A DNA stretch of 17,443 nucleotides from Glaciecola sp. UBA2563 (GTDB taxonomy: Bacteria; Pseudomonadota; Gammaproteobacteria; Enterobacterales; Alteromonadaceae): positions 1 through 17,443 of the forward strand of contig DDLV01000129.1 of the NCBI GenBank assembly GCA_002340325.1. Direction: 5' to 3'. The translations under genes were made by a program, and so were the position numbers. The notes beneath the pieces were generated by a model that did not search any database, was not told where the DNA came from, and worked only from the letters and a program-made list of their open reading frames with translations. This document shows, one piece after another, positions 7,582 through 15,543 of this stretch (positions within the stretch are counted from its first letter, which is position 1; each line of letters opens with the position of its first letter).

Positions 7582-8322
7582 TTGAAGATTGATTTAAACA
7601 TCGAAACTAACAAAGCTCTGAAGGTGGTCGTGTTAACAGGTGCTGGGATATCTGCCGAGTCTGGCTTGAAGACATTTCGTGACAATAACGGTCTGTGGGA
7701 GAATCATCGAGTAGAAGAGGTGGCGACGCCCGAAGCTTTCAGTGCCGATCCCGACCTCGTTTACCGATTTTATAACACCAGAAGACAACAATTATTATCA
7801 GGTGATGTAAAACCTAACGCTGCTCACGCTGCGCTTGCACAATTAGAAGACATGCTGGGAGATAATTTTTTATTGGTAACGCAAAATGTAGATAACCTTC
7901 ACGAGCGCGCTGGAAACAAAAATATCCTTCATATGCATGGTGAACTTACGTCAGTAAAGTGCGTCTCTTCAGGCGTAGCTTTTCACACTGATTCAGACAT
8001 CGATATGCACAGTCGTTGCACTTGCTGCACACCTGCTAACCGTTTGCGACCTGATATCGTATGGTTTGGAGAAATTCCCTACCATATGACGGAAATTGAA
8101 AATAGGTTGGCAGAAGCGGATGTTTTTGTATCAATTGGGACGTCTGGTAATGTGTACCCTGCGGCAGGATTTGTACAGTTCGCCAAACGCTGTGGGGCGT
8201 ATTGCGTCGAGCTAAATTTGGAGCCAAGCAACGGCAGTCATGAGTTCGATGCAGCTTTTCACGGAAGGGCGACAGACATCGTTACAAAATTTGTTAGCGC
8301 TATCTCGCGTTCTAGTAGTTGA
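7582..8322 (+). CDS. cobB: NAD-dependent protein deacylase, CobB-type sirtuin
   Basis: Class III sirtuin of 246 residues that removes acetyl or succinyl groups from lysines using NAD. Motifs in order: GAGISAESGLKTFRD (20-34), YNTRR with the Tyr64/Arg67 pair characteristic of class III desuccinylases, TQNVDNLHERAG (100-111), catalytic His119 in HMHGEL, zinc ligands Cys127 and the CTCC cluster (146-149), then RLRPDIVWFGE and IGTSGNVYPAAGF, all close to E. coli CobB. Translation starts at TTG (7582-7584) behind AGGGA; no better ATG is available before the Rossmann motif. It lacks the N-terminal extension of the long E. coli isoform. As last gene of a probable operon with the ATP-grasp ligase and nitrilase, it is followed by a strong terminator. 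Confidence 0.95.
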   Translation: MKIDLNIETNKALKVVVLTGAGISAESGLKTFRDNNGLWENHRVEEVATPEAFSADPDLVYRFYNTRRQQLLSGDVKPNAAHAALAQLEDMLGDNFLLVTQNVDNLHERAGNKNILHMHGELTSVKCVSSGVAFHTDSDIDMHSRCTCCTPANRLRPDIVWFGEIPYHMTEIENRLAEADVFVSIGTSGNVYPAAGFVQFAKRCGAYCVELNLEPSNGSHEFDAAFHGRATDIVTKFVSAISRSSS

Positions 8323-8419
8323 TAAGCACCTCAGTAAAATGATACAGACCTACTTCTTAATCTGGGATCTTTGATGTGCAAAAACAGACTTAGTGCGTTT
8401 TTATTGATGTCTTAAATTA

Positions 8420-8456
8420 AAAAAGTCCGAGCAGCTTTCCACTGCTCGGACTTTTT
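8420..8456. terminator. Strong bidirectional terminator
   Basis: A perfect 15-base stem, AAAAAGTCCGAGCAG (8420-8434) with CTGCTCGGACTTTTT (8442-8456), around a 7-base loop. The A run on one side and T run on the other make it a terminator in both directions, so it can end the sirtuin operon on the plus strand and the prepilin gene on the minus strand. Confidence 0.93.
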
Positions 8457-8527
8457 GTATTAGGACTTTCGTCGAAATGAGCTAGAGGATGTTATGCATG
8501 TTCTATTCTATCCCCGTGTCATTTCAT

Positions 8528-9109
8528 TTAAGTTCTGTTAAGACAGATAACCATTCTAGTCGTGTCAGTTCCAGTTGGATTACCTTGTTTGACCTTACCT
8601 TGCGTAGCCCAGTTTGGGTCACCGGCATCGCCGTCGATAATGGCACTTACCTTTTCCATCATTTTTGGCGTCATACCGTCGATTCGGTAAACTAACCATG
8701 GGCCTTCCGCCGTACCATCTCCGTCAGCGTCGCAGGTGTACCACGTGCTGTTTGTATTCACGATGTAGTGAAATACGCCCGGACGATTAGGGTTTTCCAA
8801 TGTTTCCATGTAAGGACCGCTCCAGCCAGGAATCGTAGCACCAGTGTTGTTTTGCGCGTTATTCATCAACCGGTTTGCAGATGCATCACCAGCATCAGCG
8901 TTAGCGCTGTGGAGATAAGGAAATTGTCCCGTGTCTGCGTAATATTCCGCAGCTGCTGTTTTTACTGCTTGCGCTTGCGCAACAATCTTTGTCGCCTTAG
9001 CGTCCTCGATTGCTTCGAATACTCTTGGCGCCGCAATTGACGCTAAAATTCCGATAACGGCCATAACGCCGATAATTTCTACTAAGGTAAAACCTTTGTT
9101 AGTTTTCAT
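8528..9109 (-). CDS. Type IV prepilin / GspG-like pseudopilin (likely major subunit)
   Basis: Class-III-signal prepilin of 193 residues. The leader MKTNKG is followed by FTLVEIIGV, so prepilin peptidase should cut after Gly6; Glu at mature position 5 is present, and a hydrophobic helix runs to about residue 28. The globular part has WSGPY (96-100), reminiscent of GspG, a DADGDG metal-binding-like loop after Cys126 (127-132), and Cys189 near the C-terminus that could form a disulfide with Cys126. I chose the ATG at 9107-9109 because AGAGG lies just upstream and the signal is then normal; a start at 9172 adds 21 residues that do not fit a prepilin. The stand-alone gene is transcribed toward the strong terminator, as expected for an abundant subunit. 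The operon prepilin at 13400 shares FTLVEIIGV, so I infer that the same machine assembles both. Confidence 0.9.
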   Translation of the reverse strand: MKTNKGFTLVEIIGVMAVIGILASIAAPRVFEAIEDAKATKIVAQAQAVKTAAAEYYADTGQFPYLHSANADAGDASANRLMNNAQNNTGATIPGWSGPYMETLENPNRPGVFHYIVNTNSTWYTCDADGDGTAEGPWLVYRIDGMTPKMMEKVSAIIDGDAGDPNWATQGKVKQGNPTGTDTTRMVICLNRT

Positions 9110-9392
9110 ACAAAACCTCTCACATGGATTAAAAAATCGAGAACAAAGTCCTCTCAACTTGTTATCGAACATGATAAAGAAGCGTTGATTGGCGTTGCGA
9201 ATGCAGTTTCATGCCTGATTATGTTTTTTAATACCTAGTGTCTTTTAGCGCTCCAAACTATTGTAAATCTTTTGTATTTATTGCTACTAGACTATTTTGT
9301 CGCCAATAGATAAGCCTTAAGTTCAAACGACACCCTTTATTGGATAGGGTAATATTGCTACCAATACTACATACACCTATTTAGAAGTAGCT
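9110..9392. promoter_or_regulatory. Divergent intergenic region, prepilin and gloC
   Basis: These 283 bases contain no gene and must hold the promoters of both divergent neighbours. AGAGG (9116-9120) is the prepilin ribosome-binding site. Minus-strand TTTATCAT around 9170 could be a -10 without a clear -35. ACCCT (9332-9336) and AGGGT (9346-9350) form a small hairpin ahead of gloC. No promoter assignment is firm. Confidence 0.35.
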
Positions 9393-10037
9393 GTGAAAGT
9401 CATTGTTATTCCCGTTACCCCCTTTGCTCAAAATTGTTCACTTATATGGGACCCCGCCACGAATCTCGGTGCATTAGTTGATCCAGGTGGCGATGTTGAA
9501 AAGATATACGAGCATGTTTCCGCTAATGATGTGCAGATAGATAAGATTATTTTGACCCATGGTCATCTTGATCACGTGGGCGGTACTTTGCAAGTGGCTG
9601 AAAAATACAATGCCCCCATTATCGGACCGCATATCGGCGATAAATTCTGGTTAGACGCATTGGCGCAACAAAGTCAAATGTTTGGTTTTCCCCCTGCAAA
9701 GCCCTTCTTGCCCAAGCGGTGGTTGGAGCATGATGAAAAAATTGAATTAGGCGAGTTGACGTTGCAGGTTTTACATTGTCCTGGCCACACGCCTGGGCAT
9801 ATTGCTTTAGTAGAATCATCGAGCCAGCAAGTGATTGTAGGTGACATCCTGTTTGCAGGCAGTATTGGTAGAACTGATTTTCCTCAAGGCGACCATCAGC
9901 AGCTGATCGGTTCCATTCGAGAAAGATTGTTTGCGTTGCCGGACGAAATGAAAGTATATCCCGGCCATGGCCCCACCACCACAATAGGAACTGAGCGCAT
10001 GACTAACCCATTTGTGGCTGATCCAAAATTTGGTTAA
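9393..10037 (+). CDS. gloC: Type II hydroxyacylglutathione hydrolase (glyoxalase II) GloC
   Basis: Metallo-beta-lactamase-fold hydrolase that hydrolyses S-lactoylglutathione in methylglyoxal detoxification, similar along its whole length to E. coli GloC (YcbL, 215 residues; here 214). The metal site is THGHLDH (His56, His58, Asp60, His61), His132 in CPGHTPGH, bridging Asp151 in VGDILF, and His192 in YPGHGP. The opening PVTPFAQNCSLIW and the segments RTDFPQGDH and TERMTNPF are typical of this family. It is shorter than GloB because it lacks the C-terminal helical domain, which is normal for the type. Translation starts at GTG without a strong Shine-Dalgarno. It lies between a prepilin and the pilus operon, but nothing links it functionally to them. 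Confidence 0.94.
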   Translation: MKVIVIPVTPFAQNCSLIWDPATNLGALVDPGGDVEKIYEHVSANDVQIDKIILTHGHLDHVGGTLQVAEKYNAPIIGPHIGDKFWLDALAQQSQMFGFPPAKPFLPKRWLEHDEKIELGELTLQVLHCPGHTPGHIALVESSSQQVIVGDILFAGSIGRTDFPQGDHQQLIGSIRERLFALPDEMKVYPGHGPTTTIGTERMTNPFVADPKFG

Positions 10038-10246
10038 TAAATATTCTCAAGCGTGGGTAAACCACATGGTCAATTGGCGCCAATAAAGTTGGTATAAATA
10101 CACAAACGCTGCATCAACCTCGTACAGAATTCTTGTCAAGTATAAAACCTAATACCAAGTATTATTAGAAAATACTCCTTCCCCCTTTACTTTATCGCAT
10201 CATTCGCACATGAAAACCTAAACCAGTCAACCTGTATAGGAATACC
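10038..10246 (+). promoter_or_regulatory. Upstream region of the pilus/secretion operon
   Basis: The 209 bases before the ATPase gene hold a candidate extended -10, TGGTATAAAT (10090-10099), without a convincing -35, and a dyad CTAATA...TATTAG (10149-10168) between TTGTCA (10133) and the start. AGGAA at 10238-10242 is the ribosome-binding site for ATG 10247. A promoter is expected here because gloC ends with no visible terminator and the gap is the largest before the operon. Confidence 0.4.
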
Positions 10247-11983
10247 ATGTTTGAATTACAGCCTAACGAACCAAACGGCGCTGAAAAGCACAATCATGCG
10301 CCTCCAACCGCACCCGAGCCAGCGAAAAAGCCACTTGGCGAACGCCTCGTTGATGAGGGTTTCTTGTCTCAAGAGCAGCTTGAACTTGCGCTGAAAGAAA
10401 AATCTCGTAACGGCGGTTTTTTGGGCGAAGTTTTAGTGAATCTGAATTTTATTTCAGAGGAAGTGCTAACAAACTACCTCGCACAAGAAACGCAAACCAA
10501 AGTCATCAATATCAAAAAGATGGTAATCGATGACGATCTACTCAACCTTATTCCCTACGAGCATGCGGTCAAGCACACTGTACTGCCAATAGGGCGAAAC
10601 GGAAACGAATTAACGTTGGCGATGTCTGACGCATTTGACATTGTGGCGATTGACGCGCTTGAGAAGCTTACCAAGTTAATGGTGGTCGTTGTGAGTGCTC
10701 CAGAGTCGGATATTATGGAGGCCATCGAGCGGCATTACACACATGGCGCTACCATTGACGCAACTATATCTCGCCTAATGAATTCAGGTACGGCACCGAC
10801 GGAAGAAGATGGGTTCGACGGTGAATCGCCAATGGTGCGGTTAGTCAACCAAATTATTGCGTTGGGAATCAAACAAGGGGCCACTGATATTCACTTTGAA
10901 CCTGAGGAGAAGATTCTCCGAGTGCGGATGCGAGTTGACGGTATTATGCGACCAGAAGTGCTGCTGCCAAGCGACCTCAGACCTGCGCTCACTGCCCGTA
11001 TTAAACTTATATCAGGATTGAACGTGACGGAAAAGCGTGTGCCCCAAGACGGTAGATCGAGGTTCCATTACGGTCATCGAGATGTTGACCTTCGTGTGTC
11101 GACGCTTCCGACTAGTCAAGGAGAGAGTATCGTCATTCGTGTACTAGAATCCGCAGACAATCGGCCGCAGTTTTCTGGACTGGGACTTTCACCTGATTCC
11201 AATGAACAGATAAAGGCGGCATTAGAGCAACCCTTCGGTATGGTGTTAGTTACCGGTCCTACAGGTAGTGGTAAGACGACCACGCTATACGCGGGACTTG
11301 CAGAAATTGACAGTGTTCAGCGCAGCGTGTTCACGCTGGAGGATCCCGTTGAATACGCCATGCCGCAAATCCGCCAAACGCCTATTCGGCCAGATGTAGG
11401 GGTAACGTTTGCCTCTGGCTTGCGCTCATTACTGAGACAAGATCCAGATGTAATTCTGGTGGGTGAGATACGTGACCAAGAGACAGCTGAATTAGCCGTA
11501 AGAGCGTCGCTGACTGGACACTTGGTGCTATCGACATTGCACACCAATGATGCTGTCGGTGCAATTCCACGACTAATCGATATGGGAGTAGAGCCATACC
11601 TACTCGCGTCTTCCCTGTCCGTTGTTATTGCTCAGCGGCTCGTGCGTAAAATTTGTGAAGATTGCAAGGCGCCTATTGAAAATTCTGAACAGATTTTAGA
11701 TGGTCTTGATGTATCCGACCAAGTAGATAAATCAGCGACATATTATCACGGCACTGGATGCATAAAGTGCAAAGGTACAGGCTATCGTGGTCGCGTTGCA
11801 ATTTACGAAACCCTCATATTAGACGAAGATTTTCACGACCCGATTATCAACCGAGAGAACGGTGGTCAACTAAACGAATTGTTTAAGAAAAAAGGGTTTA
11901 GGACACTCTTAGATGATGGCCTACTTAAGGCTGCACAAGGCGTCACGAGCATAGACGAAGTGCTAAGAGTCACAAAAACCTAA
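10247..11983 (+). CDS. GspE/PilB/MshE-family assembly ATPase
   Basis: Hexameric cytoplasmic motor of a type IV filament machine, 578 residues. After a polar 28-residue tail comes an MshEN/T2SSE_N domain (about 29-165) with the double 24-residue scaffold (29-52 and 58-81). The ATPase core has Walker A GPTGSGKT (337-344), Asp box TLEDPVEY (363-370, Glu365/Asp366), Walker B ILVGEIRD with Glu407, and His box STLHTNDA (429-436). Zinc-binding cysteines Cys470, Cys473, Cys505 and Cys508 mark it as an extension/secretion-type (GspE/PilB/MshE) rather than a retraction ATPase. It begins the operon and is followed 65 bases later by the platform protein. Whether it is best called MshE or GspE is not certain; the MshL-like secretin at the operon end favours an MSHA-related machine. 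Confidence 0.95.
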   Translation: MFELQPNEPNGAEKHNHAPPTAPEPAKKPLGERLVDEGFLSQEQLELALKEKSRNGGFLGEVLVNLNFISEEVLTNYLAQETQTKVINIKKMVIDDDLLNLIPYEHAVKHTVLPIGRNGNELTLAMSDAFDIVAIDALEKLTKLMVVVVSAPESDIMEAIERHYTHGATIDATISRLMNSGTAPTEEDGFDGESPMVRLVNQIIALGIKQGATDIHFEPEEKILRVRMRVDGIMRPEVLLPSDLRPALTARIKLISGLNVTEKRVPQDGRSRFHYGHRDVDLRVSTLPTSQGESIVIRVLESADNRPQFSGLGLSPDSNEQIKAALEQPFGMVLVTGPTGSGKTTTLYAGLAEIDSVQRSVFTLEDPVEYAMPQIRQTPIRPDVGVTFASGLRSLLRQDPDVILVGEIRDQETAELAVRASLTGHLVLSTLHTNDAVGAIPRLIDMGVEPYLLASSLSVVIAQRLVRKICEDCKAPIENSEQILDGLDVSDQVDKSATYYHGTGCIKCKGTGYRGRVAIYETLILDEDFHDPIINRENGGQLNELFKKKGFRTLLDDGLLKAAQGVTSIDEVLRVTKT

Positions 11984-12048
11984 GCGAACGAACGGGATTT
12001 AAAATCGTGTCACAGTGGTAAAAGTAAGAAGTAGAAGTAGAGACAGTT

Positions 12049-13248
12049 ATGCCAGATTTTCAGTATCGTGCCGTTGATAGTACTGGGCAACAGCAAAAAG
12101 GCGTTTTATCAGCTATGGATGAAATGCACCTTGATGCGCAGTTGAAGGAGATTGGTTGTTGGTTGATTGAATCACAAAAAGTCAAACTCAGCAAAAAACG
12201 TGTAAAGGTGTCAGTCACCCGACCGGAACTCATTGAGTTTTGTATTTCTATGGCGGCACTACTGGGATCAGGGGTAAGTATTGTCGATGCGCTCAACACT
12301 TGCACAGAAGAAACCACTAATGAAGGTTTCGTTCAAATATTAAAGGAAATATCAGAAGATATTCGGTCAGGCAATACATTTGCGAGTTGTCTGCAAAAAT
12401 ATCCAAAAGTGTTTCCGAAACAAATGTGCAATCTGATTAACGCTGCAGAATACAGCGGAAACTTGATCGATGCATTCAAAGATATCTCTGAATATCTACA
12501 ATGGACCGACCATCTAGTAAAAGACTTAAAACAGGTCAGCCTTTACCCAACTATAGTCTTAACAGTAGTCGGTGCGTTTATATTACTTTTGTTTTCCTTC
12601 GTGGTGCCAAAATTCACGGAACTATTAAATAGTGTAAATGTGGCATTGCCGTTAATTACTCAGATAGTTGTTGCGATTAGCGATTTCACAAAGCAATACT
12701 GGTATTTAATTATCGCAACCCCAATTGTTTGTTTTAAGAGTCTAAAATTCGCCATCGAACGCTCCGAAGCATTTGCAACATTCGTCGATGAACGATTGCT
12801 GAAATTCCCTATATTTGGAGAAGTAATATTAATGCTATGTTTGTCACGTTTTACGCATAATATGGCAATCCTAATTCGGTCAGGGGTCCCGATATTACAA
12901 AGCCTGGAGCTTTGCAGAGACCTAGTGGGTAATCGCGTGATATCAAAAGCCATAGTTGAGGCTGAAGACGCAGTCAATCGTGGGCAGACCATGTCAGAGG
13001 TGTTTCGACACCACGCTGTGTTTCCGCCAACACTATTGCGCATGATCATCGTTGGCGAAGAGACGGGCACGCTCGAAAAATCGTTAAATCACATTTCTGA
13101 ACGCTACGACGATGAAATACCCCGGCGCATCAAAAAGGTTATGGGTATCTTTGAACCTGCACTCATGGTGTTTTTGATTGCAATAGTAGGCGCTGTTGTT
13201 ATGTCTATATTCATGCCGCTGATGGCACTGATGGGCAGTGTAGGATAG
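12049..13248 (+). CDS. GspF/PilC/MshG-family inner-membrane platform protein
   Basis: Polytopic inner-membrane platform that the assembly ATPase acts on, 399 residues as usual for the family. Two T2SSF helical repeats (about 60-185 and 260-390) are present. Each carries the family pattern, LLGSGVSIVDAL in the first and LIRSGVPILQSLEL in the second, followed by FPKQMCNLI and FPPTLLRMI with a Glu-Gly-type turn (EETGTLEKS). Transmembrane helices are at about 166-188, 215-231 and 370-395. The start MPDFQYRAVD is the typical GspF/PilC beginning. The gene follows the ATPase gene by 65 bases and is separated from the prepilin by 151 bases, where an extra promoter is possible. Confidence 0.95.
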   Translation: MPDFQYRAVDSTGQQQKGVLSAMDEMHLDAQLKEIGCWLIESQKVKLSKKRVKVSVTRPELIEFCISMAALLGSGVSIVDALNTCTEETTNEGFVQILKEISEDIRSGNTFASCLQKYPKVFPKQMCNLINAAEYSGNLIDAFKDISEYLQWTDHLVKDLKQVSLYPTIVLTVVGAFILLLFSFVVPKFTELLNSVNVALPLITQIVVAISDFTKQYWYLIIATPIVCFKSLKFAIERSEAFATFVDERLLKFPIFGEVILMLCLSRFTHNMAILIRSGVPILQSLELCRDLVGNRVISKAIVEAEDAVNRGQTMSEVFRHHAVFPPTLLRMIIVGEETGTLEKSLNHISERYDDEIPRRIKKVMGIFEPALMVFLIAIVGAVVMSIFMPLMALMGSVG

Positions 13249-13399
13249 CAGTGTGGAATAGATAATGCCGCTCTATATAATGCTATCAATTAATGGCAAA
13301 AAAGATTTGTATACCTAAACCCCCAAAAAGCTAAAGTTAAATACCTTTTCGCCGATAGTTCACTTTGAAGTGTTAAACGTTTGAGAGGCGTTAAGTAGT
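13249..13399 (+). promoter_or_regulatory. 151-base gap before the operon prepilin
   Basis: This is the only sizeable gap inside the operon. It holds a small hairpin (CACTT-TG-AAGTG near 13361-13372) and GAGAGG (13383-13388), the likely ribosome-binding site of the prepilin ATG at 13400. An internal promoter or processing site is possible, but I see no clear boxes. Confidence 0.3.
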
Positions 13400-14176
13400 A
13401 TGAAGGGGCTCTATCAATACAGGGGTTTCACCCTAGTTGAAATTATAGGTGTTCTTACCATTATCGCGATTTTGGCTGCCACCCTAGCACCTGCAGTGTT
13501 TAGAGATATTGACCGGGCAGTCGGTGAGGCAGAGAGGCAGAATCTTAAACGATTGTCGTCAGATTTGGATACCTATGTCCGAAACAGCAAAATTATTCCA
13601 TCTGCAGCAACATGGGGTAATGCGGTATCATCTGTCAGTTCAATTCCGCTGAATAAAATCACTCAAAATGATAGGCTGCAAGACCGTCGATATTATGTGG
13701 ATCCGCGCTTTTTTACTACGTCCGACACTGTTTTTGCAGAATACGCCCAGTCCAATGGACTTGCCAGCCCGCCGGTATCACCAAGAATAATTATTGCGTC
13801 CAACCTCAAAGGGACATTGCCGGCCAGCATAAATACATCTGCTGATTTTAACGCTGTGTGGAATCAGACTGCGGGCGCACCTGTTCTAGAGAGTAGCGAT
13901 ATCATTGTCGAAAGAATTAATCTTCAAGGACATTTTCACCGAGTGTTGTTTTCCAACAGCAACACAGTGGATTCTCCCGGGTATCGATTCGAGACAAACA
14001 GCATGCAGGCAATCTCTGGTGCTACGACCGAGCTATACGTATTGTCAGATACTCGGATCAGTCTCTTTGATGCGCCCTTTACCAGTAATGTACTAAGCCA
14101 AACCTTTTTGGTCGGTAGTGCGGGTAGTTTTTCGTACAATAATAGTGCAGGCGTCTGGCGCTGGGACCGACTATGA
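13400..14176 (+). CDS. Prepilin / pseudopilin (minor subunit)
   Basis: Prepilin of 258 residues. The leader MKGLYQYRG ends at the peptidase site before FTLVEIIGV, with Glu at mature position 5 and a hydrophobic helix to about residue 33. The C-terminal domain (about 60-258) is large, Ser/Thr/Asn-rich, has no cysteine, and I do not recognise its fold; it ends with tryptophans (VWRWDRL). The size and its place inside the assembly operon suggest a minor or tip pseudopilin rather than the main subunit. The ATG has GAGAGG eleven bases upstream. Its stop overlaps the start of the next gene as ATGA, so the two are translationally coupled. It shares the nine residues after the cleavage site with the separate prepilin at 8528-9109. 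Confidence 0.88.
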   Translation: MKGLYQYRGFTLVEIIGVLTIIAILAATLAPAVFRDIDRAVGEAERQNLKRLSSDLDTYVRNSKIIPSAATWGNAVSSVSSIPLNKITQNDRLQDRRYYVDPRFFTTSDTVFAEYAQSNGLASPPVSPRIIIASNLKGTLPASINTSADFNAVWNQTAGAPVLESSDIIVERINLQGHFHRVLFSNSNTVDSPGYRFETNSMQAISGATTELYVLSDTRISLFDAPFTSNVLSQTFLVGSAGSFSYNNSAGVWRWDRL

Positions 14177-15543
14177 GCAGTACACTCGGCATTAGCTGGT
14201 TGTATGGCGAGTTCGTCGCTGTTGGCTACAAGGGTGGCAAGCTAAGTCAGTCTTGGGAAGCGCCATATCCTGTCAACAGTATTGATGAATTCGAGGAGGC
14301 ATTGGTACAAGCCAAAAGCGAACTTTCGATTAAGAAATATTCGCAGTTGTTCATGGTTTATGAATCCGAACAGCAGCGCCATTCTTTTGTAGAGATGCCA
14401 CCAATGTCTAAGAAAGACACGGTACAGTATCTCAGCAGGCATGTCGACACAGAAAAAAGCTTCGAAGGTGATGCAAAATGGAGTTATAGAGGCGCATCAA
14501 AGGGCAACGCGAGTAAAGGTGTTTTGTTGCACATTATGCCTAATGATTTTTTTGAAAAAATCAAAAGCACTTGTGAAAAACACAAACTTGAGTTAGTGAG
14601 GTTTTTACCAAACACTGAGGTCATTAGTCATCGTTATTCAAAAATTGAATCGCAACAAAACGACACCATTGTGTTTGTCGCTCTGTTTAAAAGGTTCGTC
14701 GAAATCGTCGTTACCGATGTTCAAGGTAATTCGTCGTTTGTCCGCGAATTAGCCATCGAATGGGATACCAATAACCTAGATAGACTAAAGCTCGATATAG
14801 AAAGGACATTGCTTTATACCAAACAGCAAAACGCATATGCTAATAAGATCGTGCTGTTGGGTATTGATTCTCCGCAGGTTGCTCAATTAATTGCATCCTC
14901 TTTTAATGTGCAAGTCGATACATTACCTGAGTCAACCGACGCTGTCTTTTGGGCGAATGAAGCAATTAAGATACCCAATAGCGTCACCAGTAACTACATC
15001 CCGCATTTGCTTCAAAACAAACTGGTAAGTAAGTCAGCGGTAAATATTGCCAGATGGGTAGCTGTTGGGTCAATTATCGGCGCAGTAGTTTCAACATTTA
15101 TCACCGACGCTATCCGTATAGAAGGTAACGAAAACCTCAAGCGCAACGTTGACAGCCTACAGAGTAAGGTGCTTGCATTGCAAGCCGACTATGATGCATT
15201 GAGAAATGAAGAGCTTCGTTATGCAGCATTAATTGAAAAACCAGATCCAATAGCGCCACTTTTCCTTTATGACCTCAGTAATCTGGTTAAGGATTCAATG
15301 TATCTGAGTAAAGCATCGATTGAAGTAGCAGAGGGCGAATGGAAATTTATACTGGAAGGCGCAAACAATCCAACATTAGCGAACTCATTGTCAGACCTCG
15401 AAGCATTGGAATCTGCGCTAAAAGCAGCGCCTTGGTTTGCCAGTGTATCTGAAAATTGGCGAACGGAATGGCTAGAAAAACTGCGTCAGGGCAAGGCTAA
15501 CGATGATGGACTAATCTCCTTCACGCTCGAGGGGACATTGTGA
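14173..15543 (+). CDS. PilM-PilN-type fusion (MshI/GspL-like) inner-membrane assembly protein
   Basis: A 456-residue bitopic protein. Residues about 1-285 look like a PilM/GspL actin-like cytoplasmic domain: GISWLYGEFVAV opening, VEMPP segment, and NDTIVFVALFKRFVEIVV like the second actin subdomain strands. A single transmembrane helix at about 294-312 follows, then a coiled coil (about 318-350) and a PilN-like periplasmic ferredoxin-type domain to the end (LYDLSNLVKDSMYLSKASIE...). In T4aP these parts are separate PilM and PilN; GspL and MshI combine them. It probably links the ATPase to the periplasmic PilO/PilP-like proteins downstream. Sequence similarity is weak and the call rests on architecture plus operon position. 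The ATG overlaps the prepilin stop (ATGA), and the stop TGA overlaps the next start. Confidence 0.75.
   Translation: MSSTLGISWLYGEFVAVGYKGGKLSQSWEAPYPVNSIDEFEEALVQAKSELSIKKYSQLFMVYESEQQRHSFVEMPPMSKKDTVQYLSRHVDTEKSFEGDAKWSYRGASKGNASKGVLLHIMPNDFFEKIKSTCEKHKLELVRFLPNTEVISHRYSKIESQQNDTIVFVALFKRFVEIVVTDVQGNSSFVRELAIEWDTNNLDRLKLDIERTLLYTKQQNAYANKIVLLGIDSPQVAQLIASSFNVQVDTLPESTDAVFWANEAIKIPNSVTSNYIPHLLQNKLVSKSAVNIARWVAVGSIIGAVVSTFITDAIRIEGNENLKRNVDSLQSKVLALQADYDALRNEELRYAALIEKPDPIAPLFLYDLSNLVKDSMYLSKASIEVAEGEWKFILEGANNPTLANSLSDLEALESALKAAPWFASVSENWRTEWLEKLRQGKANDDGLISFTLEGTL

Noticed and set aside
9110..9172. Longer N-terminus for the minus-strand prepilin starting at 9172
   Set aside because: The extra 21 residues would put the class III signal internally; the ATG at 9109 has AGAGG upstream and gives a normal six-residue leader.
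9190..9205. Sigma-54-like sequence TGGCGTTGCGAATGCA on the plus strand
   Set aside because: The GG-GC spacing fits, but it points away from the prepilin and lies about 190 bases before gloC, a gene not expected to need sigma-54; likely chance.
9619..9984. 121-codon minus-strand reading frame inside gloC
   Set aside because: Fully inside a well-recognised conserved gene on the other strand; no ribosome-binding site or recognisable protein features.
10053..10065. Small hairpin GTGGgtaaaCCAC after gloC as a terminator
   Set aside because: Only a four-base stem and no following T run; insufficient to call a terminator.
12660..13070. 136-codon minus-strand reading frame inside the platform-protein gene
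   Set aside because: Shadow of the GspF/PilC-family gene, with no protein-like features.
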